A DNA stretch of 64,000 nucleotides from Corynebacterium endometrii. GTDB taxonomy: Bacteria > Actinomycetota > Actinomycetes > Mycobacteriales > Mycobacteriaceae. Shown here piece after piece: positions 1 through 9,057 of this stretch. Location of the stretch: contig NZ_CP039247.1 in NCBI RefSeq assembly GCF_004795735.1, positions 2,108,001 through 2,172,000 on the forward strand, written 5' to 3'. Within the stretch, counting starts at the first letter, position 1. Each line of letters starts with the position of its first letter. The notes below the pieces were generated by a model. That model was not told the origin of the DNA and did no database searches. It saw only the letters and a program-made list of their open reading frames with translations. Made by a program: the position numbers and the translations under genes.

Positions 1-2
1 CG

Positions 3-1565
3 GCGTCGGCGTACGGCCTGCATTATTGCCACATTGACATCCTGACCTCTACGGTGACCATCCATGCAAACATGGTCACCCCGGATGGCCGCCAGCAGCC
101 GCTGCACGTGTTCCGGGTGGCCCCGCGCATCTCCCTGAACTTCCAGAAGCTCGCCGCAGTGGATAAGCTCATCCGCTCCATACACTCCGGTGCCACCCCG
201 CCGGCGATGGCGGAGAAGATTCTCGATGAGATTGAGTCCATGGACCCGCCGATTTCCACCTTCACCACGTTGGTTGCGTGGGGCGCCATGGGCGGATTCT
301 TCTCCCTCATCCTGGGCGGCGGCGCCTTTCAGGCCATCGTCTCCTTCTTCGTGGCCTTTACCATCATGGGGGTCAACACGTACCTGGAGAAGTACAGGTT
401 GCCGATCTTTTACCAGAACATCGTCGGCGGCTTCATCGCGGTGCTGCCCGCCGCCGTCCTATTCCACTTGGCCACCTATTTGGATGTGGACTTTAGCCCC
501 AGCCAGGTAATCGGTATGGGCATCATCGTGCTGGTCGCGGGCCTCACCCTCGTCCAGTGCATCGTGGACGGCATCACGGGCGCGCCCGTGACCTCAGCCG
601 CGCGGCTGTTGGAAGCCGTGTTTTATACCGGGGCCATCGTGGCCGGCGTGGGCATGGGCATCCAGTTCGTGGGATACATCGGATTCGAGCTGCCCCCGCT
701 GGCCACCGTCGCGCCGCCGGTATACCTGGAGGTACCTTTTCTGATCATCTTCGGTTCCCTGGGCTCGGCCGCGTTCGCCTACGCCTGCTACGCCTCCAAG
801 AAGGAGACGGTCATTGCAGGCTGCACCGCGGGCGCCGGCATGATCTTCTACTACTTCCTGCTGCTGGTGCTGGGCATTGGCAACGTGGTGACCGCGGGCA
901 TCGCAGCGATAGCCGTGGGCCTTGCCGGCGGTTTGATGTCCCGCCGCTTCGGCATCCCGCCGACGGTGACCATGATCATTGGCTACACCCCCATGCTGCC
1001 CGGCCTGACGCTCTACCGCGGCATGTACGCATCGCTTAATGACCAGACCATTACCGGCTTCAGGAACCTGGCCACCGCGGTTGCCATCGCGGGCGCATTG
1101 GCCGCCGGTGTGGTTTTGGGCGAGCGCGTTGCCCGCCGCCTGCGCAGGCCGCAGCGTTTCCGCCCTTACAGCGCCTTCCGCAAGATCAGCCGTTACTCCT
1201 ACAACCAGGCCACCCGCTTGGCGGTGCGCACCCGCAGCATTCCTCGCGTTCCCATGTCACCGTTCGCGCCGCGCCACAACCGCCCGGTTCCGCCGCCGGA
1301 ATTTGCAGGCGAACACGCGGGTGTGCGCCAAACGCTCAGCACCTCCTCTTCCCTGCCGTCCCCCACGGAGGACGCGTTCCCCGCGACCACCAGCTGGCCG
1401 GCGCAAACCCCCACGACGTATACCTCCCCGGGCACCGGCGAATGGCCCGAGATAGATCTCGAGGGGCTCGCCGCGGAGCAGCCCGGCGAACGGGCGGATG
1501 GGCAGCGAGACGATTCATCGAAGGCGCAGGACAGGGCGCAGGATACGGGGCGCGCGGACGCGTAG
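3..1565 (+). CDS. thrE: Threonine/serine exporter ThrE, 5' end outside the window
   Basis: Inner-membrane exporter of threonine and serine (ThrE family). The frame is open from the first bases of the window, so the real start lies upstream; the GTG at 54 is internal. The first visible residues, around GLHYCHIDIL, resemble the conserved cytosolic N-terminal ThrE region. About ten hydrophobic segments follow, then a hydrophilic Pro/Ser/Thr-rich tail of roughly 140 residues (from about residue 385) that is probably disordered. The gene lies just upstream of the Lys-rich gene and otsA, the order I recall from C. glutamicum. Function follows from family resemblance and synteny. Confidence 0.85.
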   Translation, partial: ASAYGLHYCHIDILTSTVTIHANMVTPDGRQQPLHVFRVAPRISLNFQKLAAVDKLIRSIHSGATPPAMAEKILDEIESMDPPISTFTTLVAWGAMGGFFSLILGGGAFQAIVSFFVAFTIMGVNTYLEKYRLPIFYQNIVGGFIAVLPAAVLFHLATYLDVDFSPSQVIGMGIIVLVAGLTLVQCIVDGITGAPVTSAARLLEAVFYTGAIVAGVGMGIQFVGYIGFELPPLATVAPPVYLEVPFLIIFGSLGSAAFAYACYASKKETVIAGCTAGAGMIFYYFLLLVLGIGNVVTAGIAAIAVGLAGGLMSRRFGIPPTVTMIIGYTPMLPGLTLYRGMYASLNDQTITGFRNLATAVAIAGALAAGVVLGERVARRLRRPQRFRPYSAFRKISRYSYNQATRLAVRTRSIPRVPMSPFAPRHNRPVPPPEFAGEHAGVRQTLSTSSSLPSPTEDAFPATTSWPAQTPTTYTSPGTGEWPEIDLEGLAAEQPGERADGQRDDSSKAQDRAQDTGRADA

Positions 1566-1671
1566 GGTTCCACCGGGGCCGCACCCGGGACCTAAGTGAG
1601 CGCAGCGGGGACTTTTAGCGTAAACTAGGAGATTTGTAAACGCTTATATCTCTTTCTCGCAGGAGGATTAC

Positions 1672-2031
1672 GTGCCACCTAAGGTCACCGATACTCAGCC
1701 GGTCGCTGAAAACGCCCACGCCCTCGAGGAGAAAACCGCCCTCGATGCTCAGCGCGTGGTTGCTACTTACGCCCAGGATTTCCTGGACGGCGTGACCTTG
1801 ATGTGCATGCTTGGCGTGGAGCCGGAGGGGCTCATTCACCGCAAGGTGCTGGCCGAGCAGGCGGAGTCCGAGCCCAAGAAGACCCGCAAGAAGTCCACCA
1901 AGAAGGCGGCAAAGAAGTCCTCCAAGAAGACCACTAAGAAGGCTTCCAAGAAGGCTACGAAGAAAGCCACCAAGAAGGCGACTAAGAAGGCCACGAAGAA
2001 GTCAACCAAGAAGACTGCTAAGAAGGCGTAG
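1672..2031 (+). CDS. Small Lys-rich protein with histone H1-like tail
   Basis: 119 residues starting at GTG 1672, preceded by a strong AGGAGG ribosome site (about 1661). The first 65 residues are mixed and acidic to neutral. From about residue 65 the protein is almost wholly Lys, Thr, Ser and Ala, with KKATKK/KKSTKK-type repeats encoded by imperfect DNA repeats (about 1870-2030). Such tails are known in H1-like and HU-fusion nucleoid proteins and bind DNA or polyanions non-specifically. No HU fold is evident in the N-terminal part. Nine bases separate it from otsA, so it may share that transcript. A nucleic-acid-binding role is inference. Confidence 0.75.
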   Translation: MPPKVTDTQPVAENAHALEEKTALDAQRVVATYAQDFLDGVTLMCMLGVEPEGLIHRKVLAEQAESEPKKTRKKSTKKAAKKSSKKTTKKASKKATKKATKKATKKATKKSTKKTAKKA

Positions 2032-2040
2032 GCAATCCTC

Positions 2041-3492
2041 ATGACCGGAACCACCAATACAGAAAACACTGCCAATAACAGTTTTGTTGTGGTGGCCAAC
2101 CGGCTGCCTGTAGACCTGACAATCAAGCCGGACGGCTCCCTTGAATGGACCGCCTCCCCGGGCGGACTGGTCACCGCGCTTACCCCCGTCCTTGCCGCCC
2201 ACCAGGGCTGCTGGGTGGGCTGGCCCGGCGTGGCGGATGAGGCCCCGGAACCGTTCCGCACCGAGGACGGCGTGCTCTTGCACCCGGTCAGGCTGTCAGA
2301 TCATGACTATGAGGCATTTTATGAGGGCTTTTCCAACGCCACGCTGTGGCCGCTCTACCACGACCTGATAGTCACGCCGGTCTATGAGCGCGAGTGGTGG
2401 GACGTCTACCGCGAGGTCAATCTCCGCTTCGCCGAGGAGGTCGCCGCGGTTGCCGCCGAAGGCGCCACCGTGTGGGTGCAGGACTACCAGCTGCAGATGG
2501 TGCCGGGAATCCTGCGCCAGATGCGCCCGGACCTCACCATCGGGTTCTTCCTGCATATTCCGTTCCCCTCCGCGGATTTGTTCCGCCAGCTGCCATGGCG
2601 TGAGGAGCTGACCCGCGGCCTGATGGGGGCGGACCTGATAGGTTTCCACCTGGAGTCCAATGCCCGCAACTTCCTCGACCTTGCCCGCGAGCTGGGCCTC
2701 GAGGTAGAGGGCGAGGCGAAGATTCGCGAGGTTGGCGCCCATATCAATATGAGTGACGGCCACCGGGTGGGAGTGGCGGCCTTCCCTATCTCCATCGATT
2801 GCTCCGGACTGGTTAATTTCACCCTTGAGGACCTGGGACGCGTCGAACAGATCCGCTCTGAACTTGGCAATCCTCAACGCGTCATCCTGGGCGTGGACCG
2901 CATGGATTACACCAAGGGCATCCTGCAGCGCCTCACCGCGCTCGAGGAAATGCTAGAGACGGGTGCCGTGGACGCTGAGGACATCACCTTTATCCAGGTG
3001 GCCACCCCATCCCGTGAGCGCATTGACCACTACCGCGCCACCCGCGCGCAGGTGGAAGAGGCCGTGGGACGCATCAACGGCCGCTTCGGCAGGGTAGGGC
3101 GCCCGGTTGTCCACTACCTCCACCGCGGCATTCCCAAGGACCTGCTACGCATCTACTACCGCCTCGCGGACGTCATGCTGGTGACCCCGTTTAAGGACGG
3201 CATGAACCTGGTGGCCAAGGAGTACGTGGCCTGCCACAACGATTACTCCGGAGCGCTGGTGCTGTCCGAGTTTGCCGGCGCGGCGGACGAGCTGGTCGAC
3301 GCGCACCTGTGCAACCCGTTCGATATCGAGAACATCAAGCGCACCCTGTGGACGGCCCTCAACGGCCTTGACACCGATCCGGAGGGCATGGCTGAGCGCA
3401 TGAAGGCCATGCACGAGCAGGTCACTACCCATGACGTTGATTTCTGGGCTAGCTCCTTCCTGGACTCTTTGGGCGTGAAGGAGCAGGCCTAA
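2041..3492 (+). CDS. otsA: Trehalose-6-phosphate synthase OtsA
   Basis: Makes trehalose 6-phosphate from UDP- or GDP-glucose and glucose 6-phosphate in the cytosol (GT20). At 483 residues it has family-normal length. Visible landmarks: ANRLPVD near residue 19, a GGL glycine loop near 42, HIPFPS near 172, VDRMDYTKG near 285 in the donor-site lobe, and KDGMNLVAKEY near 385. otsB follows after one intervening lipoprotein gene, so both steps of the OtsAB pathway are in one cluster. In corynebacteria trehalose also feeds the trehalose mycolates of the cell envelope. Confidence 0.95.
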   Translation: MTGTTNTENTANNSFVVVANRLPVDLTIKPDGSLEWTASPGGLVTALTPVLAAHQGCWVGWPGVADEAPEPFRTEDGVLLHPVRLSDHDYEAFYEGFSNATLWPLYHDLIVTPVYEREWWDVYREVNLRFAEEVAAVAAEGATVWVQDYQLQMVPGILRQMRPDLTIGFFLHIPFPSADLFRQLPWREELTRGLMGADLIGFHLESNARNFLDLARELGLEVEGEAKIREVGAHINMSDGHRVGVAAFPISIDCSGLVNFTLEDLGRVEQIRSELGNPQRVILGVDRMDYTKGILQRLTALEEMLETGAVDAEDITFIQVATPSRERIDHYRATRAQVEEAVGRINGRFGRVGRPVVHYLHRGIPKDLLRIYYRLADVMLVTPFKDGMNLVAKEYVACHNDYSGALVLSEFAGAADELVDAHLCNPFDIENIKRTLWTALNGLDTDPEGMAERMKAMHEQVTTHDVDFWASSFLDSLGVKEQA

Positions 3493-4011
3493 ATGGGCCT
3501 TAGCCGCGCGGCCCGGGTAAGTGCCGCCGCGTGCGCGCTCATGCTCGCGGGAACCATTGCCGCCTGCGGTTCGGACGAGCCGGCGGAACCTCAAGCACCT
3601 GGTGACGAGCGCCTGATGGACAAGACATGGCACGCCATTGGCATCTACACCTCCCCGGATGCCCCAAGCACCATCCCCGAAGAGGCCACCGACGCGCCTA
3701 CCATTGTTTTTGGCCGGGATGCCGCGGTGGGCAGCACCGGCTGCGCGCGCTTCCGCGCGGACCTGTCCTTCAGCGCAAACAACCAGAAGGCCTACCCGGA
3801 GGACGCTGACACCCTGGCGATTAACGCCATTGAGTACGATGAACGCGCCGAGGGCTGCGAGGGCGAGGTGGCCTGGGCGCACTCCCGCCTCACCCAGCTG
3901 CTCACCGCCGATCATGAGTTTGGCATCACCATCGACAGCAATAATCAGCTGGTTCTCACCTTGCGCGATGGCCGCGTTGATTCCCCCGCCATCCGCTACG
4001 CCTCGTTCTAA
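3493..4011 (+). CDS. Secreted lipoprotein, META/HslJ-like
   Basis: Starts on the base after the otsA stop, so it is probably translationally coupled. A 24-residue signal peptide ends in an IAAC lipobox with Cys25 as the lipidation site. The mature part has a WHAIGIY segment, a GSTGCARF segment and a final beta-rich stretch, resembling the META/HslJ fold seen in small envelope lipoproteins. Two further cysteines may form a disulfide. Its place between otsA and otsB matches the C. glutamicum order as I recall it. Function is unknown; the domain call is tentative. Confidence 0.75.
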   Translation: MGLSRAARVSAAACALMLAGTIAACGSDEPAEPQAPGDERLMDKTWHAIGIYTSPDAPSTIPEEATDAPTIVFGRDAAVGSTGCARFRADLSFSANNQKAYPEDADTLAINAIEYDERAEGCEGEVAWAHSRLTQLLTADHEFGITIDSNNQLVLTLRDGRVDSPAIRYASF

Positions 4012-4028
4012 CGCGTACCCTGGATTGC

Positions 4029-4826
4029 ATGAGTTCTGGAGACATTTTCACGCCCCCTGAGAAGGCCGCCGCCCTAATTGAGGCGGTGGCATCCACGGAA
4101 CGGCTCCTGGTGGTTTCAGATTTTGATGGGACGCTGGCGGATTTTGCGACCGATATTTACGCCGTAACCCCGCACCCGGACTCCATGAAGGCCCTGGCGG
4201 CCCTGGCGCAGGCGCCCGATACTACCGCCGCGCTGCTGTCCGGGCGCCACATCGAGGGCCTCCGCAAGGTCTCCGGGGTGGATGACGCTTTCCTCCTGGG
4301 CGGGTCCCACGGCGCGGAGTCTTCCGATTCCACAGAGAACCTCACCCGGGCCATGGCCGCGCACCTGGAGCATATCGAACAACAACTACGGGAGGTCTGC
4401 GAGCGCTATCCGGGCGCAGAGGTAGAGGTCAAACCCTTCCAACGCGTATTCCACACCCGCAAGTTGGCCGAGTCCAACCCCCTAGCCGCGCAGGAGGCCC
4501 TGGCGGAGGTTGCGGGCATCGATCCGGGTGACTACCCCATGACCGTGGGCAAGGGCGTCATTGAGTTCTCGGCCACCGCGGCCACCAAGGGCACGTGGAT
4601 TCAGGAGCGCCGGGAGCTATCCAGCGCCACGGCGGTTGTGTTCATTGGCGATGACACCACCGATGAGCATGGCCTAGAGGTCCTCAACCAGCCGCCGGAC
4701 CTGGGCGTCAAGGTTGGCCCCGGTGAAACCGCGGCGATCATGCGCGTCGACGGGATCGAAGGCGCCGCCGCGTTTTTCACCCAGCTCGCCGAGGCGCGCT
4801 TAAGCCACCTCGCGTCAAGGAGCTAG
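4029..4826 (+). CDS. otsB: Trehalose-6-phosphate phosphatase OtsB
   Basis: HAD-superfamily phosphatase that removes the phosphate from trehalose 6-phosphate. Of 265 residues, motif I SDFDGTLADF begins near residue 30 with the nucleophile Asp and its partner Asp. SGRHIEGL and GGSHGAES near 75-97 fit the family's motif II region, and GDDTTDE near 211 supplies the Mg-binding acidic residues. The stop overlaps the end of the convergent LacI-type regulator gene by four bases. Confidence 0.93.
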   Translation: MSSGDIFTPPEKAAALIEAVASTERLLVVSDFDGTLADFATDIYAVTPHPDSMKALAALAQAPDTTAALLSGRHIEGLRKVSGVDDAFLLGGSHGAESSDSTENLTRAMAAHLEHIEQQLREVCERYPGAEVEVKPFQRVFHTRKLAESNPLAAQEALAEVAGIDPGDYPMTVGKGVIEFSATAATKGTWIQERRELSSATAVVFIGDDTTDEHGLEVLNQPPDLGVKVGPGETAAIMRVDGIEGAAAFFTQLAEARLSHLASRS

Positions 4827-5926
4827 CCTCTGGGCGGGCCCACGGTTGAGCCCGGCTCGAACTCCGTGTCCAGCAGGCGCCTGACGGGGCTGCCCTTATC
4901 CCACGGCCCGCCCTCACTGGCGGCGATGAGCTGCCTGAGCACCTCGCCCGCGGCGCGGCCCTTTTCCTTATTGGGCTGGATGACGGTGGTCAGCCCGCGA
5001 AACAGCGCGGGCTCAATGCCATCGAAACCGGTGACGGATAAATCCCCCGGTACGCTCAGCCCCTTTGACCGGGCGTATTCAAGCACGCCTAGCGCCATGG
5101 AGTCCGTGGTGCACAGCACCGCGGTGAGATCCGGGTACGCCCCCAGCAGTTCAGCGGCGGCGTCCGTGGCGTTGTCCGGGTCATTGATGTGGCGGGTGAC
5201 GATGGGGATATCTGCGCAGCTAAGCCCGGCCTGTTCAAAGACATCCAGCGCGCCGAGCACGCGTGAGCGCTGCACGTGCATGTCGGCGCCGCGAAGCTCC
5301 TCGCAGCTAATCTGCCCGTCCCGACGCGCGCGCATCAGGCGGATGGCCAAGATGCCAATCCTGGTGTGCCCGGCGTCCACCAGCGCCTGCGCCGCCGGGG
5401 CGATAGCCTTGCGGTCATCGATCCCCACAAACGGCAGGCCGGTGTCCGTGGGCTGATCGCAGACCACCATCGGCAGGCCGCGTTCGCGGGCGGCTTTCAG
5501 GTACGGGTCATCCGCGGCAACGGAGTAGACCACGAACCCGTCTACCGCCGCCCCGCCAATCCGCGACGGGGCGGCTTCCGTTCCCCCATCGGGGCCCACG
5601 GGGATGAGCGTGAGGTTGCTATCCCCCGACTCGGCGGCGGCGGACATGCCCGCTAGGAAGTCGACGGTGGCCATGTCCTCGAAGGCATACGTTAAGTGGT
5701 CCGTGAGCAGGACGCCCACCGATCCGGCGAAGCGCCGGCGCAGGTTGCGCGCCGTGGGGTCCGGCCCGGAATAGCCGCGGGCGCGGGCGGCGGCAAGGAT
5801 GCGTTCACGGGTCTCCGGCGCCAATTGGTCCGGGCGATTATAAGCGTTGGATACCGTGGTGCGTGAGACCCCAAGTTCCGCCGCCAGTGACGCAAGTGTT
5901 TTGCGGCCAGCACTGCGTTTTACCAT
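4823..5926 (-). CDS. ipsA: LacI-family transcriptional regulator, IpsA-like
   Basis: 367 residues. The N-terminal helix-turn-helix TLASLAAELGVSRTTVSNAY (about 10-29) is a classical LacI-type reading head, followed by a periplasmic-binding-protein-like sensor domain to the C-terminus. In C. glutamicum the LacI-type regulator between otsB and znuA is IpsA, which controls inositol-derived lipid and mycothiol genes in response to myo-inositol. I use that name from gene order, not from alignment. It is transcribed convergently to otsB and divergently from znuA. A generic sugar-responsive regulator is the alternative. Confidence 0.8.
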   Translation of the reverse strand: MVKRSAGRKTLASLAAELGVSRTTVSNAYNRPDQLAPETRERILAAARARGYSGPDPTARNLRRRFAGSVGVLLTDHLTYAFEDMATVDFLAGMSAAAESGDSNLTLIPVGPDGGTEAAPSRIGGAAVDGFVVYSVAADDPYLKAARERGLPMVVCDQPTDTGLPFVGIDDRKAIAPAAQALVDAGHTRIGILAIRLMRARRDGQISCEELRGADMHVQRSRVLGALDVFEQAGLSCADIPIVTRHINDPDNATDAAAELLGAYPDLTAVLCTTDSMALGVLEYARSKGLSVPGDLSVTGFDGIEPALFRGLTTVIQPNKEKGRAAGEVLRQLIAASEGGPWDKGSPVRRLLDTEFEPGSTVGPPRG

Positions 5927-6038
5927 GCACCCAACCCTACCCGTTGCCCTGTCTGCACAGGCGGGAACTACCTCCCATCAACCATTACGCATGTATGACT
6001 TAAGTCCTCTACCTCGATATTCAATCCTTTCCCGTTAG

Positions 6039-6060
6039 CATTTTCAATTCATTTTCAATT
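6039..6060. promoter_or_regulatory. Putative Zur operator upstream of znuA
   Basis: On the minus strand the site reads TTGAAAATGAATTGAAAATG, two direct TTGAAAATG half-units, ending about 35 bases before the znuA start. Corynebacterial Zur sites are described as TGAAAAT-type motifs, and zinc importers are Zur targets. The same motif occurs upstream of the His-rich gene (10023-10042). Confidence 0.5.
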
Positions 6061-6094
6061 GACAACTGTTTCCATTAAGTCCAGAATGGGGACC

Positions 6095-7153
6095 ATGAAA
6101 TTTAGCCCTAGAACTTCCGCAGCAGTATTCGCGGCAGGCACCCTGGCTTTCACCACCGCCTGCTCTTCTGACACCGCAGCCGCTCCGGGCGAAGGGGGCG
6201 GCGAGGAGGGCGCAATTGAGATTGTTACCTCCACGTCGATTTGGGGCGATGTGGCCCAGGCAGTAGCCGATACGGCCACCGGCGCCAATGTCACCGTGAC
6301 CCCAATCATCACCGGCAACGCCGTGGACCCCCACTCCTTTGAGCCAACCGCGGCTGACATTGCCCGCGCCGATGAGGCTGACATTGTCGTAGCCGGGGGC
6401 GGCGGCTACGACGCCTGGCTTTATGAACCACTCAGCGACCAGGACAAAGTCATTGCCCCACTGCCCCTGATCGGCCATAGCCACGATCACGACCACGGCG
6501 AGGAAGGCCACGATCACGAGGCGCATGATCACGAGGGCCATGATCACGAGGGACATGACCATGAAGGCCATGATCACGAGGGCGCCGAGCACGAATCCCA
6601 CGAGCACGGCGAGGAAGGCCACGAGGGCGAGCATTCCCACGAGGTGGAAATGCTCGATGGCAATGAGCACATTTGGTATGACACCACCGCCATCACCGTG
6701 GTCGCGGAGAAGGTAGCCGAGCAGATTAATGCGGCGGTACCAGAGGCAGGCGCCAACGCGGATGCCGTCATCGAGCGCGTGGACTCCCTGCACGAGCGGA
6801 TCCATGAGCTGCCAGAACTTAACTACGTGCAGTCTGAATCCATCGCGGATTACATCACCTCCCACGCCCCGATGGAGGACGTAACCCCGGAGAGCTACCG
6901 CATGGCCATCCTGAACCACGCGGAACCATCCGCAGCGGACCTCGCGGAGCTTCTGGATACCATCAAGGGTGGTGACGTCAGCGCACTTATCTACAATCCA
7001 CAGACCAAGACTGACCTGACGGAGCGCATCCTCGCCGCCGCCGAGGAAGCCGATCTGCAGGTAGTAGAGATCGGCGAGACCCCGCCGGAGGATACCAACT
7101 TCCTGGATTACTATGACCAGGTGCTAGGCGAGCTCGAAGCGCTTAATCCTTAG
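6095..7153 (+). CDS. znuA: Zinc ABC transporter substrate-binding lipoprotein ZnuA
   Basis: Captures Zn(II) outside the membrane and hands it to ZnuB. I start it at ATG 6095, giving a signal peptide whose lipobox ends at Cys23; the upstream GTG/TTG-type starts give no signal peptide. Cluster A-1 features include DPHSFEPTAAD near residue 79 and NEHIWYD after the loop, which supply metal-ligand His residues. Between them is a long His/Asp/Glu loop (about 128-178) built from near-repeats of GHDHE, typical of zinc-specific members and thought to gather zinc. 352 residues. It lies upstream of znuC and znuB. Confidence 0.92.
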   Translation: MKFSPRTSAAVFAAGTLAFTTACSSDTAAAPGEGGGEEGAIEIVTSTSIWGDVAQAVADTATGANVTVTPIITGNAVDPHSFEPTAADIARADEADIVVAGGGGYDAWLYEPLSDQDKVIAPLPLIGHSHDHDHGEEGHDHEAHDHEGHDHEGHDHEGHDHEGAEHESHEHGEEGHEGEHSHEVEMLDGNEHIWYDTTAITVVAEKVAEQINAAVPEAGANADAVIERVDSLHERIHELPELNYVQSESIADYITSHAPMEDVTPESYRMAILNHAEPSAADLAELLDTIKGGDVSALIYNPQTKTDLTERILAAAEEADLQVVEIGETPPEDTNFLDYYDQVLGELEALNP

Positions 7154-7234
7154 GGCGGTTTCCGGCACTTTGGGCCGCAGGTTTACAGTATCCCTCAGTG
7201 CTTTAATCGCTTGCCACCATCGCGCGGCCAAGTA

Positions 7235-7261
7235 GGCAGCCGGCCTTCCGGGCCGGTTGCC
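7235..7261 (+). promoter_or_regulatory. Strong hairpin between znuA and znuC
   Basis: An 11-bp stem (one G-U pair) with a five-base loop, left arm GGCAGCCGGCC and right arm GGCCGGTTGCC. No T-run follows, so it is not a standard terminator. In this position it could protect the znuA message or partly reduce read-through into znuC, giving more binding protein than transporter. That role is inference. Confidence 0.5.
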
Positions 7262-7289
7262 GTACCCGTATCAAATAAGAAAGTCATTC

Positions 7290-7991
7290 ATGCTTGTATC
7301 GTTTAGCGATGCGGCAGTAGAACCTCTCTGGTCCAACCTCAACCTTGAGATTGGCCCCGGAGAGTTTCTGGCCGTTTTAGGACCTAACGGGGTGGGTAAG
7401 TCCACTCTGCTGGGTAACATCCTGGGCACGCGCCGCCTAACCGGCGGCCGCGTTGATGTCAACGCACGCTTGGGATACATCCCGCAGCAACGCATGTTTC
7501 CCGCGTCCCTGCCAATGCGCGCCCGTGACCTAGTTTCGCTATCCGTAGCCCACGGCACGCTGTCCAAGCGGCGCCCGCCGAAGGGCCGCGTTGATGAACT
7601 GCTCGCCGAGGTGGGCGCTGAGGGCATCGCGGAGCGCCGCGTGGGTCAGCTCTCCGGCGGCCAGCAGCAGCTGGTCCGCCAGGCCCAGGCGCTCGCCAAC
7701 GATCCGGAGCTCATCCTTGCCGATGAACCGCTGCTTTCCCTCGACCCCGCCAAGCAGCAGGCAACGGTGGCCAAGCTTGACCGCTGGCGCCGCGAGAAGG
7801 GCACCTCAATCATTTTTGTCACGCACGGGATCAATCCGGTCTTGGAGGTGGCGGACCGCGTGCTGTACCTAGCCCCGAACGGCCACATGCTGGGGACGGT
7901 AGGGGAAGTCATGCGCTCCGAGGTGCTTTCTGAGCTATATGGAACCAAGGTCACCGTGGCCGAGGTTGAGGGGCGATTGGTGGTTATCTAA
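7290..7991 (+). CDS. znuC: Zinc ABC transporter ATPase ZnuC
   Basis: ATP-binding subunit that powers zinc import. Start chosen at ATG 7290 (MLVSFSD); the longer TTG start at 7257 would run through the intergenic hairpin. Walker A GPNGVGKST (about 34-42), signature LSGGQQQLVRQAQAL (about 123-137), Walker B LILADEP and an H-loop region FVTHG are all present. 233 residues. Its stop and the znuB start share one base (TAATG), indicating coupled translation. Confidence 0.92.
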   Translation: MLVSFSDAAVEPLWSNLNLEIGPGEFLAVLGPNGVGKSTLLGNILGTRRLTGGRVDVNARLGYIPQQRMFPASLPMRARDLVSLSVAHGTLSKRRPPKGRVDELLAEVGAEGIAERRVGQLSGGQQQLVRQAQALANDPELILADEPLLSLDPAKQQATVAKLDRWRREKGTSIIFVTHGINPVLEVADRVLYLAPNGHMLGTVGEVMRSEVLSELYGTKVTVAEVEGRLVVI

Positions 7992-8947
7992 TGACTTTGC
8001 AGACTTTCATCGAGGACACCCAGTACCTGCTCGAGGTGGATTTTGTCCAGACCTCCATCATCGCCTGCGCGCTTCTAGGCATCCTCTCCGGCGTGATGAC
8101 CTCGCTCATCGTCCTGCGCCAGATGTCCTTTTCCGTCCACGCCACCTCCGAGCTCGCACTCATGGGCGCCTCCGCGGCCCTGCTGGCCGGGCTAAACCTT
8201 GGCTTTGGAGCGGTAGTGGGTGCCATCGTCGCCGCCATCGTCCTGGCGGTCCTGGGACTCAAGGGCAACCAGGATTCCGCCATCGGCGTGGTCATGAGCT
8301 TTGGCTTGGGCCTATCCGTGCTGTTTATCCACCTATACCCAGGCAATTCCTCCACCGCGATGAGCCTGCTAACCGGCCAGATTGTGGGCGTGGGCAGCAG
8401 CAGCCTCTGGCTGCTCGCCGGAATCACCATCATCGTGGTCGGGGCCGTGGCGCTATTCTGGCGCCCCATGCTCTTCGCCTCCGCCGATCCGGTGATGGCG
8501 CAGGCGGCCGGCGTTCCGGTTCGCGCCATCGCCGTAGGCTTTGCCGTACTCGTGGGCCTTGCGGCCGCCCAATCAGTGCAAATCGTGGGCGTCTTGCTGG
8601 TCATGGCGCTGCTGATCACCCCGGGCGCGGCGGCAGTGCAGATAACGTCCTCCCCGTTTAAGGCAGTGCTGTGGTCCGTTGCCTTCGCCGAGATTTCCGC
8701 CGTGGGCGGCATTCTGTTGTCTCTCGCGCCAGGCCTTCCGGTGTCTGTCTTCGTGACCACCATTTCCTTTGTAATTTACCTTGCCTGCCGCATCATCGGC
8801 TGGGCGCAGAACCGCACCGCGAAGCGCGATGACATTGCCGCGTCGCGCTCCGGGGCACTGCCGGCCGGCGGGGCCCATATTCGCTCCCATGACCACGACT
8901 GTGAGCACCCCACCGTAGAGCCAGTCAGGGACACCCCACGCCGCTAA
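7991..8947 (+). CDS. znuB: Zinc ABC transporter permease ZnuB
   Basis: ABC-3 family integral membrane permease with about eight or nine hydrophobic segments and 318 residues. The start codon overlaps the znuC stop. The cytosolic C-terminal tail (about 275-318) is hydrophilic and includes HIRSHDHDCEH, a His/Cys cluster that could bind zinc. That feature is visible in the sequence, but its role is inference. Substrate assignment comes from the His-rich ZnuA partner and the zinc-type operator. Confidence 0.9.
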   Translation: MTLQTFIEDTQYLLEVDFVQTSIIACALLGILSGVMTSLIVLRQMSFSVHATSELALMGASAALLAGLNLGFGAVVGAIVAAIVLAVLGLKGNQDSAIGVVMSFGLGLSVLFIHLYPGNSSTAMSLLTGQIVGVGSSSLWLLAGITIIVVGAVALFWRPMLFASADPVMAQAAGVPVRAIAVGFAVLVGLAAAQSVQIVGVLLVMALLITPGAAAVQITSSPFKAVLWSVAFAEISAVGGILLSLAPGLPVSVFVTTISFVIYLACRIIGWAQNRTAKRDDIAASRSGALPAGGAHIRSHDHDCEHPTVEPVRDTPRR

Positions 8948-9057
8948 AAGCCGCGGCGTGACGGGCGGCTATAAGGCCGCGATTTCCGGCGCGCGGCCCG
9001 CATGGTTTTACCATCGCGTGTGCGCCCGAGTGACAGGTAGCGCCTAGAATAAGGCCT

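Noticed and set aside
1870-2030. AAGAAGG-type repeats
   Set aside because: Coding repeats of the Lys-rich tail, not an independent repeat element.
6499-6620. Short tandem repeats that could be taken for a CRISPR-like array
   Set aside because: They encode the His-rich loop of ZnuA in frame; unit length is 15 or fewer bases and there are no spacers.
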